A DNA stretch of 6,695 bases. Origin: Leptolyngbyaceae cyanobacterium SM1_3_5 (GTDB lineage Bacteria > Cyanobacteriota > Cyanobacteriia > Elainellales > Elainellaceae). This document shows positions 1 to 6,443 of the stretch, one piece after another. The stretch is taken from NCBI GenBank assembly GCA_012031475.1, contig JAAUTJ010000268.1, forward strand, positions 1-6,695, read 5' to 3'. Numbering within the stretch: the stretch's first letter is position 1; each line of letters begins with the position of its first letter. Below the pieces are notes generated by a model that was not told the DNA's origin, ran no database searches, and saw only the letters and a list, made by a program, of their open reading frames with translations. The position numbers and the translations under genes were made by a program.

Positions 1-1
1 G

Positions 2-1104
2 GCGCGATCGTGGGGAATGAAAGTAGCGGCAGTGGCAGATTCGGCCAGCGCGATCGAACTGCTAAAGCGATCGCCCTTCGATGTGGTCTTAGTGGACAGT
101 CGCTTTGCCGATGCGATCGACCAGCTTCGCCAACTGGCTTTGCCGCTGCTGCTGACGCCCAAAAATCAACCGAACACCTTGCGCGACATGATGCTGAGCA
201 AGCCTGTGAAGCGATCGCAGTTTCACGCCGCCTGATCGCGCTGCTGCATCAATCGGCACCTGCGATCGCGCCCTGCGCCCAGAGCGAAATCGCAAGCTTG
301 CCAAACAGCATCGCGCCAAGTTCAGGCGACAGCATGGCTCAATCCTTGCGCGTACTGGTGGCAGAAGACAACGCCGTCAATCAAAAGGTGATAATGCATC
401 TGCTGAAGCGGCTCGGCTATCGAGCCGATTTGGTGAAAAACGGACATGAAGTCCTGACGGCACTGCACGACGCTTCGCAGCCTTATGACGTGGTGCTGAT
501 GGATGTGCAGATGCCAGAAATGGACGGCATCACCGCAACACAGGAAATTTGCAAACGCTGGCCGCACGATCGCCCACACATCATTGCCGTTACCGCCAGT
601 GCCACCCAAGGCGACTACCGCAACTGCCTCGAAGCCGGAATGGACGACTACTTGAGCAAACCGATCGACATCAACAGCCTTAAGCAAGCTCTCAGCCGTT
701 GCCCTGTCCGTCCACCTGCTGATCCACCGCTGCCAGTTTCCACAGCGGCGCTCGATCCGCAGGCCGCCCAGGTGCTTTATGAACTGCTGGGCGCAGAAGT
801 GCTGGTTGAACTGATCGACAGCTACAGGCAAGAATCGCCGCGACTGCTGCAACGGATGCAGGACGCGATCGCTGAGCGTGACGCGATGGCGCTGCGACTG
901 GCGGCTCACACGCTCAAGGCCAGCAGCGCCACTCTGGGCGCAATTGCGCTTTCGCAACTTTGCCAATCGATCGAAATACAGGCCATGCAGGGCAAATTCA
1001 CCTCGATCGAACAACTGCAACGGGTCAAGCTGGAATATGAGCAAGCGATCGCTGCCTTGATGCAGTCGTTTGTGCCACAGGCGATCGCTTCACAGGTTGG
1101 CTAG
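2..1104 (+). CDS. Hybrid sensor histidine kinase, C-terminal part (REC-REC-HPt), 5' end outside window, one frame break
   Basis: This is the output end of a multidomain phosphorelay kinase; the sensor and kinase core must lie upstream. The first receiver is read in frame 2 from the window edge (W-G-M-K-V start) to about 235. It keeps the phosphoacceptor Asp (VVLVD, codon 95-97) and the SKPVKR lysine but lacks the MPxMDG loop, so it is degenerate. The frame then ends at TGA 233-235, while frame 1 continues the protein; one extra C in the CC before that TGA gives HAALIALLHQ. The second receiver (about 346-690) is complete: acidic pair in VAEDN, Asp in LMDVQMPEMDG (502-504), Thr in AVTA (592-594) and Lys in SKPI (658-660). 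An HPt domain follows, with phosphorylatable His in AHTLKASS (907-909). About 367 residues are visible. The likely role is relaying phosphate from kinase to REC2 to HPt to an unknown partner. The stop is TAG 1102-1104, 36 nt from the convergent neighbour's stop. Confidence 0.9.
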   Translation, partial: AIVGNESSGSGRFGQRDRTAKAIALRCGLSGQSLCRCDRPASPTGFAAAADAQKSTEHLARHDAEQACEAIAVSRRLIALLHQSAPAIAPCAQSEIASLPNSIAPSSGDSMAQSLRVLVAEDNAVNQKVIMHLLKRLGYRADLVKNGHEVLTALHDASQPYDVVLMDVQMPEMDGITATQEICKRWPHDRPHIIAVTASATQGDYRNCLEAGMDDYLSKPIDINSLKQALSRCPVRPPADPPLPVSTAALDPQAAQVLYELLGAEVLVELIDSYRQESPRLLQRMQDAIAERDAMALRLAAHTLKASSATLGAIALSQLCQSIEIQAMQGKFTSIEQLQRVKLEYEQAIAALMQSFVPQAIASQVG

Positions 1105-1140
1105 TCGCCCACTTGCCCTTCCCAGCGTGACATTCGATCG

Positions 1141-1864
1141 CTACCAGAGTGCGCGAACCGCCTGTCCGTCCTGAACGCCCGTCGTGGTTGTGGTGGTTGT
1201 GGTTTGGTCGAATGCCGTGCCGCCTGTTTGTCCGGTGGTGTTGGCAGGTGCAGGAAATGTCGGGGTTCCAGTTGTCCCACCAGTTGCGCCTGGAGTGGCT
1301 GTTCCAGTGACACCTGTTCCAGTCCCGCCTGCTCCAGTTGTGGCCGGAGCTTGAGCGATGCCTGCACCTGTTCCGGTAGCTTGGGCGTTGTACGGGGGAC
1401 AACGACACCAGGGCTGACAACACTGGGATTTGCTGCTGTGCGGCCTGCATTTCCGCCACCGCCTGCAACGCCAAGGTTGTTTGAGAGGCTACCTTGTGTG
1501 CCCGCTTGTCCGGTCGTGGCTTGTCCAGCAGTCGGCTGTCCGGTGTTGTTTTGTCCGTTCACAACTCGACCATTGACAACGCTGTTGTTAGGTGTGCTTC
1601 CGGCTGCGCCTGCTCCAGTTGTGCCCGTCGTACCTACGCCGCCTGTCGTACCTACGCCGCCCGTCGTACCACCTGTTGCCCCACCTGTTGAACCGCCCAC
1701 CGATCCGCCTGTGGATTGCGCTTCAGCCCGATCGATAAACTGTTCGCTAATGGCGTTGGGGTTCGCAGCCAGATAAAGCGCCAGCGGAGCGCACAAAATC
1801 CGGCAATTCCAGATGCACCGATCGCGATCGCCCAGCGCTTGTTTGATTGACGATTCTGGTTCAT
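1141..1864 (-). CDS. Exported Thr/Gly-rich low-complexity protein of unknown function, two frame breaks
   Basis: I do not recognise a family. The start ATG (1862-1864) is supported by GGAGGGA six bases upstream. The N-terminus has a basic stretch (NRQSNKR), a hydrophobic segment of about 20 residues and then AEAQ, which looks like a signal peptide or membrane anchor. The rest is Thr, Gly, Ala, Pro and Val: GTTGGV-type units, an Asn-rich patch (NNSVVNGRVVNGQNN), and a run of eight Thr near the end, finishing in AVRALW. Two single-base losses hide this. The first is in the A run 1795-1798 on the plus strand and joins AGF to CAPLALYL. The second is in TT 1381-1382 and joins PRTTPK to ATGTGAG. 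Without the second repair the frame runs on to 1101 with Gln/Arg-rich sequence unlike the rest. Repaired length is about 241 residues. An envelope or surface role is inferred from the signal and composition only. Confidence 0.75.
1627..1674 (-). repeat. 18-bp in-frame tandem repeat inside the Thr/Gly-rich gene
   Basis: On the plus strand the unit GTCGTACCTACGCCGCCT lies at 1627-1644. It repeats at 1645-1662 with one change in the last base, and a third partial copy begins at 1663. The unit length is a multiple of three and encodes a Gly/Val/Thr hexapeptide on the minus strand, so copy number can change without shifting the frame. Confidence 0.85.
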
Positions 1865-1932
1865 TTTCAGTCCCTCCATGCGTTGAATATCAAGCTAAAA
1901 ACTCAAGAAATAAATCGAAAGATAAGTTTGGA

Positions 1933-1961
1933 ATTTTATGGACGTGCTGATGCAACTGCAC
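1933..1961 (-). promoter_or_regulatory. Possible promoter of the Thr/Gly-rich gene
   Basis: On the minus strand a TAAAAT hexamer (1933-1938) lies about 70 nt upstream of the start codon. A weak GTGCAG hexamer (1956-1961) lies 17 nt further up. An imperfect 18-nt palindrome (1944-1961, one mismatched pair) overlaps the -35 position and could be an operator. This rests on the base pattern alone; the -35 match is poor. Confidence 0.25.
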
Positions 1962-2071
1962 GACAGCTATTCTTGCAATGTAATAAGTATTTGTGCGATC
2001 GTTTATCTGCCTGGAGTGCGAGATCGATCGATTCAGCAGGTAGATAGTGTGGTATAGAATGTGCCATGAAA

Positions 2072-2634
2072 CTATCGCATTACGATCACTCGCATTCCCG
2101 GTTGAACGATCGCGAATAGTTCTTCAATATCCGGGTTGAACATTCGCAAACAGCCGTGTGAAGTCGCCGCCCCGACTGAATCCGGGTTCGATGTGCCGTG
2201 AAAGCCGATCGAGTTTCTGCCGTCGCTCCAAAAGCCGATCCAGTGGTCGCCTAGGGGATTATTCGGATCGTCCGCGCCGATTCGCTCATCGGTCATCGGG
2301 TGAATCCAAATCGGGTCTTGAATCATCTGCATCACTTCAAACGTTCCGGTTGGCGTTTCCCAGCCTTCCTGCCCGATCGCGATCGGGTAAGTTTCATCAG
2401 CGACGCGCGATAGAGTCCAACTTTTCGCTGGCTCAAGCTGACGCGCAGATTGAGTTCAGTCGATTGCGCGATTTGCTGCTTAAGTTCGGTGTGGTCTTCT
2501 GTCGTGATGACCGGAATGTCGGTCTGAGATTCTTGAGGCCGCAGAAATGATGTCTGCGAAAGGACAATAAACGGTAAAACTCCCAATATGCCGATCGCGC
2601 CGACAAATCCAGCCAGTTTTGCAGAGCGGTTCAT
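2072..2634 (-). CDS. L,D-transpeptidase (YkuD domain), membrane-anchored, one frame break
   Basis: This envelope enzyme family makes 3-3 crosslinks in peptidoglycan or attaches proteins to it, using a catalytic Cys. The N-terminus from MNRSAKL has one hydrophobic segment of about 20 residues, consistent with a signal anchor, then a Gln/Thr/Glu-rich linker. The catalytic domain begins near NLRVSLSQRK and contains YPIAIGQEGWETPTGTF, the NPLG-WIGFW segment, a conserved HGT and the active-site motif SHGCLRM, with Cys at codon 2150-2152. The two halves lie in different frames. One extra A in the AAA complementary to 2392-2394 converts MKLTRSRSG into MKTYPIAIG and joins them. Repaired length is about 187 residues, normal for short cyanobacterial members. 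The start at 2632-2634 was chosen because it places the hydrophobic segment at the N-terminus; no strong ribosome binding site is visible. A 207-nt gap to the next minus-strand gene argues against tight coupling. Confidence 0.92.
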
Positions 2635-2653
2635 AACCGTGAAGCGATTGAAA

Positions 2654-2671
2654 GAACAGAACGAACAGAAC
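2654..2671. repeat. 9-bp tandem duplication in the transpeptidase upstream region
   Basis: GAACAGAAC occurs twice head to tail (2654-2662 and 2663-2671) with no mismatch. It lies 20 nt upstream of the transpeptidase start codon, probably in its leader. It may be simple slippage; no function is implied. Confidence 0.8.
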
Positions 2672-2813
2672 ACAGTGCGATCGAACGCGAAAACAGCAGG
2701 CGATCGCATCAGTCGCAAGCTGGAAACTTCAGAATCTCAAGGCATTTTGTTGGGGCGACTGTCCGCAGGTAATCTGCGATCGATTTTTAGATCTAGCACT
2801 GCGCTTGGGAATG

Positions 2814-2929
2814 CAGGAAATCAATTTCCTGGCTAAAAGCTCAAACCCATTGAAATGGGTTGCGGATCGCGAGCAAGGTTGTTAGTCCGTTTGAACGGAC
2901 TTGAGCTTTCAGCTTTGAATTTTAATTCA
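2814..2929. repeat. Cluster of four short palindromes upstream of sir
   Basis: Three 18-nt palindromes each have perfect 8-bp arms and a 2-nt centre: 2814-2831 (arms CAGGAAAT/ATTTCCTG), 2844-2861 (AACCCATT/AATGGGTT) and 2884-2901 (AGTCCGTT/AACGGACT). A fourth, 2916-2929, has 6-bp arms (TGAATT/AATTCA) and again a 2-nt centre. The second and third carry TTGA at the centre; the first carries it on the opposite strand. Arm sequences differ, so these are not copies of one repeat. Shared geometry with changing sequence suggests selection for hairpins or for symmetric protein sites. Confidence 0.8.
2832..2913. other. Cloverleaf-like structured element (possible small dispersed repeat or structured RNA)
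   Basis: The segments 2832-2844 and 2901-2913 are complementary over 13 bp with one mismatch (AAAGCTCAA pairs with TTGAGCTTT perfectly). They enclose two of the 8-bp hairpins (2844-2861 and 2884-2901) and a weak middle hairpin (GCG-GAT-CGC, 2862-2870). The whole folds as an 82-nt multi-branched structure. It is not a tRNA: there is no T-loop motif, and the arm lengths do not match. Candidates are a non-autonomous palindromic mobile repeat, of which cyanobacteria carry many, or a leader/small RNA. Confidence 0.55.
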
Positions 2930-3038
2930 GGGCGTTTCTTCCGAGATCTGAAATCTTTTGTGATATTCGCGGCCTCACGAGTCGATCGATGCGATGCTAA
3001 GATCAATGCTGACAATTCTCCTTAATGTCGATCGGATT

Positions 3039-3052
3039 ATTGTAGTAACAAT
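3039..3052. promoter_or_regulatory. Inverted repeat upstream of sir, candidate operator
   Basis: ATTGT-AGTA-ACAAT is a perfect 5-bp inverted repeat with a 4-nt spacer, 31 nt before the sir start codon in the AT-richest part of the upstream region. It does not fit the NtcA pattern GTA-N8-TAC. A sulfur-responsive regulator is a reasonable guess from the neighbour but is not shown by the sequence. Confidence 0.3.
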
Positions 3053-3082
3053 TTCGCATTTGAACTCCGCCTTACCGCCGCA

Positions 3083-4997
3083 ATGGTCAATACTTCTACT
3101 CCCGTTTCGCCCGTCCAAAAGTCCTCCAAAATGGAAGGCATCAAAGAGCGTAGTCACGCCTTGCGCGAACCTGTCGCTACCGAAATTCTGCAAGATACGA
3201 CGCACTTCACCGAAGAAGGCATTCAGATCCTCAAGTTTCACGGCTCCTACCAGCAAGACAACCGAGACAACCGCATTAAGGGGCAGGAGAAAGACTACCA
3301 GTTCATGCTGCGGACGCGCAACGCAGGCGGCTTCATTCCGCCGCAGCTTTATCTGGCGATGGACGAGATGAGCGATTCGCTTGGCAATCACACCTTGCGC
3401 GTCACAACTCGTCAGGGCTTCCAAATTCACGGGATTTTGAAGCGCAATTTGAAGGAAGCGATCGCACGATCGTTCGCAACATGGGTTCCACTTTGGGCGC
3501 GTGTGGCGACCTCAACCGCAATGTCATGGCTCCGCCCGCCCCGTACAAGGACAAGCCGGAATACGTGGTCGCCCGTGAATATGCGGACAAGATCGCAGAT
3601 CTGCTGATGCCTCGCACCGGAGCATATTACGAAATTTGGCTGGACGGCGAGCAGGCGATTACTGGGGAGCCGAATCCGGAAATTCAAGCCGCACTAAATC
3701 GCAACGGCAACGGTACCGTCTTCCACGAAAGCGAAGAACCGATCTACGGCACGTACTACATGCCGCGCAAATTCAAGTGCGCCATTACGGTTCCGGGCGA
3801 CAACTCGATCGATCTGTTCTCGCAAGACGTTTCCCTCGTCGTGATCACGAACGAACAGGGCGTACTGCAAGGCTTCAACGTCTACGCAGGCGGCGGACTG
3901 GGACGGACGCACAACAAAGAAGAAACCTTTGCGCGAATTGCCGACGAAATTGGCTACGTCGAAAAAGAAGACATTTACGATGTGCTAAAGGCGATCGTTG
4001 CCACACAGCGCGACTATGGCGATCGCGTCAATCGCCGCCACGCCCGGATGAAATATCTGATCAACGATTGGGGCGTGGAAAAGTTCCGCAGCGTTGTCGA
4101 AGGCTTTTGGGGCAAATCGTTTCAGCCGTTCCATCCCCTCCCCGACTGGAAGTACAAAGATTTCCTGGGCTGGCACGATCAGGGCGACGGCAAGCTGTTT
4201 TTGGGTATTTCGATCGAAACGGGCGCATCCACGATACGGAAACGCTGAAGCTGAAAACCGCCCTGCGTGAAATTGTCGAGGAATACGCGCTGCCAATTCG
4301 CCTGAGCGCCAATCACAACCTGGTTTTCTACGACATCGACCCGGAACTTCAGCCGGAGATTCAGGCAATTCTCGATCGCTGCGGCATCAAGATGGAAACT
4401 GCGATCGATCCCCTCGTTCGCTATTCGATGGCCTGCCCTGCTTTGCCGACCTGCGGCCTTGCGGTGACGGAATCCGAGCGGGCGATGCCTGGAATTCTCG
4501 ATCGCATCCGCGCCCTGCTCGATCGGGTCGGACTGGAGCAAGAACATTTCGTCACCCGGATGACCGGATGCCCAAACGGGTGCGCTCGTCCGTATCTGGC
4601 AGAACTCGGCTTTGTCGGTCAGTCGCCCAGCAGCTACCAAATCTGGCTGGGAGCCGACCCGCACCAAACCCGCCTCGCGCAGCCATATCTCGACAATCTG
4701 CACATTGACAATCTCGAAGCTGCCCTAGAGCCGCTGTTTGTCTACTTCAAGCAGGAAAAGCAAGAGCGCGTCGAGCCAGAAAGCTTTGGCGACTTTTGCG
4801 ATCGCGTCGGCTTTGATGCCCTGCGTCGCTTCGCCGCTGCCTATCAGCCCACTCCGGCCAAAGTGCGCGGCAAATATCGCGTCGGCGTTCGCGATGAGGT
4901 GTACGATCGCCTCAAGAAACACGCGACGGAAAAAGGCGTTCACATGAGCGAAATTTCCTCCAAGGCGATCGAGGCTTATCTCAATTCGATCGAGTAG
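3083..4997 (+). CDS. sir: Ferredoxin-sulfite reductase (siroheme/[4Fe-4S]), two frame breaks
   Basis: Sir reduces sulfite to sulfide with six electrons from ferredoxin in assimilatory sulfur metabolism. The repaired protein is about 638 residues, the usual cyanobacterial size. Seen in order: LREPVATEILQDTTHF and KFHGSYQQDNRDNR near the N-terminus, TTRQGFQIHG, GSTLGACGDLNRNVMAPPAP, YYMPRKFKC, GGGLGRTHNKEETFAR, and GDRVNRRHARMKYL. The cluster cysteines lie in ACPALPTCGLA (codons 4434-4436 and 4452-4454) and TGCPNGCARPY (4569-4571 and 4581-4583). The first of these cysteine motifs separates it from ferredoxin-nitrite reductase. The frame breaks at 3469 (lost A; repair gives EAIARIVRNMGS) and at 4217-4219 (lost A in an A run; repair gives ISIENGRIHDTE). 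The last 45 residues form a ribbon-helix-helix-like tail. The start fits the family N-terminus, although no ribosome binding site is clear. It is transcribed alone, with a terminator 24 nt after the stop. Confidence 0.95.
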
Positions 4998-5020
4998 TTT
5001 GAAGCTGAATTAATCTTGGT

Positions 5021-5051
5021 TCGATCGATCGTCTTTGTGATGATCGATCGA
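5021..5051 (+). terminator. Rho-independent-like terminator of sir
   Basis: The arms 5021-5033 and 5039-5051 pair over 13 bp with a single G-U pair, around the 5-nt loop TTTGT, and a short T run follows (5052-5055). The hairpin lies 24 nt after the sir stop. The arms are built from repeated CGATCGATCG, so they are also nearly self-complementary. Confidence 0.7.
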
Positions 5052-5258
5052 TTTTCGTTGAAAGGTTCAAAAGCTCTCATCCGCTCAACAATTTGTGCTG
5101 GGTGATTCAACCAAGTGTGATTTTGAGATTATTGGCGGGATTAGAATGTTTGGTTGCGCTGATGTAATCGCTTCTCTGGTAGCTTGCCATGCGCTGATCC
5201 GCCTCGCAGTCTCCACTTTTCTTCTGCCTAGGGTGACAGATGAGCGATATACAAGAAA

Positions 5259-5285
5259 TGCTGTGCCTCCAGATAAGACACAGCA
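5259..5285 (-). terminator. Probable terminator of the PTPA-CTERM gene
   Basis: TGCTGTG (5259-5265) and CACAGCA (5279-5285) form a perfect 7-bp stem with a 13-nt loop. On the minus strand it lies about 37 nt after the stop and is followed by ATTTCTTG, a weak T-rich tail. The loop is long for an intrinsic terminator. Confidence 0.4.
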
Positions 5286-5322
5286 CTCAGTACGGAAGAG
5301 TTAAAGGTAGGAAGCGTTAAAT

Positions 5323-6034
5323 TTAAGCGTCGGCTTCTTGTGCCGCTGCTTCAGCCTTGCGCTTGCGGAGCAGGCTGGCAGTGAGGGCGATCGCGCCCGG
5401 AACCAAAGCAGGTGTAGGAACTGGAGTAGCGCCCGGAGTGAAAGAAGCCGTGAATGCTGTGTCATCCACTCCGCCACCAATGAACGTTTCCCAGGGAGTT
5501 GACGTTAGCAGGCTGAAATCCGACCCGTTGTTTCGGAAGACAAAGCCTCCACCTGCATAGACGTCCTGGAAGAGGTAGCCCATGCCTGTCACGCCATCAT
5601 CTCCATCGAAGAAGCCTGAAGCGCTGAGGAATGCCACGTATTGCTGGCCTGCGGTGAGATTAATGCCACCCGTGTTGAAAACAAATTCTTCAAATGCTGC
5701 TGCCGAAGCTTTTGACTGGGCAGCGCTCTGATAGAGAATGTCTCCGATCGCTTTCGTGCCATCCCACTGCATGACATAGGCTGCAAAATCTACTGTGCCA
5801 GCATCAAGGCCACCAAGCCGGAAGGAGAAGTTTGCAAACGTTGTCAGAGCCTACGGTAAACGTTTGACCGTAGGTAGCCGTGTTGGGTTCACCAAACGCA
5901 GTGATGGAAGAAGATCCGTTCCAGCTTGGTGTTGTGTTGATGGTCAGCGCTTGTGCGGCTTCTCCTGCACCCATCGAGAGGCAGGCGGCTCCGATCGCAG
6001 CGATCGAAAGCTTAGCAGCGTTTAATTTAATCAT
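5323..6034 (-). CDS. PTPA-CTERM (PEP-CTERM-like) exported protein, one frame break
   Basis: This is a secreted protein carrying a C-terminal sorting signal of the kind recognised by an exosortase. The N-terminus (MIKLNAAKLS, then Ala/Gly-rich hydrophobic residues, ending AQA-LT) is a classical signal peptide. The body is a predicted beta-rich domain with GQTFTVGSDNV, FSFRLGGLDAG, YVMQWDGTKAIGDILYQS, FEEFVFNTGGINLTAGQQYVAFL and YAGGGFVF, a pattern common in cyanobacterial PEP-CTERM proteins. The C-terminus is VPTPALVPGAIALTASLLRKRK plus a short acidic tail, that is, the PTPA motif, a membrane segment and basic residues. The frame breaks near 5836-5838. Adding two T to the T run on the coding strand gives DNVFANFSF; removing one base gives DNFANFSF. 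Repaired length is about 237 residues. A GGAG lies 11 nt before the ATG. No exosortase is in the window; the partner is inferred. Confidence 0.9.
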
Positions 6035-6104
6035 TCAATTTGAGACTCCATTTTGAGGTGAATTTCGGTAGAGCATCCCTCAAACGGAACTAGCAAAACC
6101 GCGA

Positions 6105-6150
6105 CTCAGTAATCTCTCGGTGCGGTTCTGTATTCATCTTGCTCAGTAAT
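6105..6150. repeat. Pair of 9-bp direct repeats upstream of the PTPA-CTERM gene
   Basis: CTCAGTAAT occurs at 6105-6113 and 6142-6150, 37 nt apart start to start (about 3.5 helical turns). The second copy falls between the proposed -35 and -10 of the minus-strand promoter. They could be paired regulator sites or chance. Confidence 0.5.
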
Positions 6151-6164
6151 TTCCACATCTGCAA
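6136..6164 (-). promoter_or_regulatory. Possible promoter of the PTPA-CTERM gene
   Basis: On the minus strand TTGCAG (6159-6164) and CAAGAT (6136-6141) are separated by 17 nt, about 100 nt upstream of the start codon. Both match the sigma-70 consensus only partly. Confidence 0.25.
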
Positions 6165-6166
6165 GT

Positions 6167-6190
6167 TTTCACGTAAAGCTTTGCGTGAAA
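6167..6190. repeat. Near-perfect 24-bp palindrome
   Basis: TTTCACGTAAAG is followed directly by CTTTGCGTGAAA. The two 12-bp arms are complementary except for one T/G pair, with no spacer, and an 8-bp palindrome TTCGCGAA follows at 6191-6198. No T tail follows on the plus strand. The lack of any loop favours a symmetric protein-binding site over a terminator. Confidence 0.65.
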
Positions 6191-6414
6191 TTCGCGAAAT
6201 TTGTGCTGTAAGTGAATTCTTTTCCTGGGTATATTACGGGGATTCGCCAAACATGCTAGGGAAAGCAAGGTGTAGCTGGGTTTACCAGATTCTTGCGGAG
6301 GAAGGCAGCGATCGCGCAGCTTGCAGAATGGGATCGCCCCGACTAAGCCGAAGCCGTCGATCGTCCCCTTTCGCCCGCAGCACCGCCGCGAAAGTGTGAT
6401 AGATTTCCTGAAAT

Positions 6415-6443
6415 TTAGCTTATTCGAGCAAGTTTTCTAGAAT
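6415..6443 (+). promoter_or_regulatory. Possible promoter of mfd
   Basis: A good -10-like hexamer TAGAAT (6438-6443) lies 32 nt before the mfd ATG. A poor -35 (TTAGCT, 6415-6420) lies 17 nt upstream. Confidence 0.3.

Larger units (their letters stand above)
2635..3082. other. Intergenic region between the divergent L,D-transpeptidase and sir genes
   Basis: No open frame here resembles a protein. Positions 2635-2810 form the upstream region of the transpeptidase gene and hold a 9-bp tandem duplication and one HIP1 site. Positions 2814-2929 hold a cluster of short palindromes and a cloverleaf-like element. Positions 2930-3082 are the sir upstream region, AT-richer near 3020-3060, with one clean inverted repeat. 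No well-formed -35/-10 pair was found for either gene. Confidence 0.7.
4998..5322. other. Intergenic region between the convergent sir and PTPA-CTERM genes
   Basis: These 325 nt hold a strong hairpin terminator for sir at the left and a weaker one for the PTPA-CTERM gene at the right. The middle (about 5060-5250) contains only a GTG-initiated open frame of 69 codons with no recognisable motif and no ribosome binding site, which I do not call as a gene. Confidence 0.7.

Noticed and set aside
322..1044. A 240-codon minus-strand frame opposite the kinase
   Set aside because: It is antisense to REC2 and HPt, which carry complete family motifs; its own translation shows none.
1627..1674. A CRISPR array
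   Set aside because: The repeat unit is 18 bp, directly tandem without spacers, and in frame within a low-complexity coding region.
1204..1776. A 190-codon plus-strand frame rich in Cys and Pro
   Set aside because: It is antisense to the Thr/Gly-rich gene. Its composition follows from reading Gly/Thr codons on the other strand, and the minus-strand gene has a clear ribosome binding site and signal-like N-terminus.
2832..2913. A tRNA gene, because of the cloverleaf shape
   Set aside because: The 13-bp outer stem, the two 8-bp hairpins with 2-nt loops and the lack of the T-loop motif do not fit a tRNA.
3455..3490. Programmed frameshifting in sir or the other broken genes
   Set aside because: No slippery heptamer with a downstream structure is seen at the breaks, and breaks of the same simple kind occur in every gene in the window, which points to a shared technical cause.
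3083..4997. Reading this gene as ferredoxin-nitrite reductase (nirA)
   Set aside because: The first cysteine motif is ACPALPTCGLA, typical of sulfite reductase, and the repaired protein is about 638 residues, longer than cyanobacterial NirA.
5095..5304. A 69-codon plus-strand frame between sir and the PTPA-CTERM gene
   Set aside because: It has a GTG start without a ribosome binding site and no recognisable motif, and it runs into the hairpin that probably terminates the opposite gene.
6139..6399. An 86-codon plus-strand frame upstream of mfd
   Set aside because: It starts inside the opposite gene's proposed promoter, contains the 24-bp palindrome, and its Arg/Ser-rich translation shows no motif.
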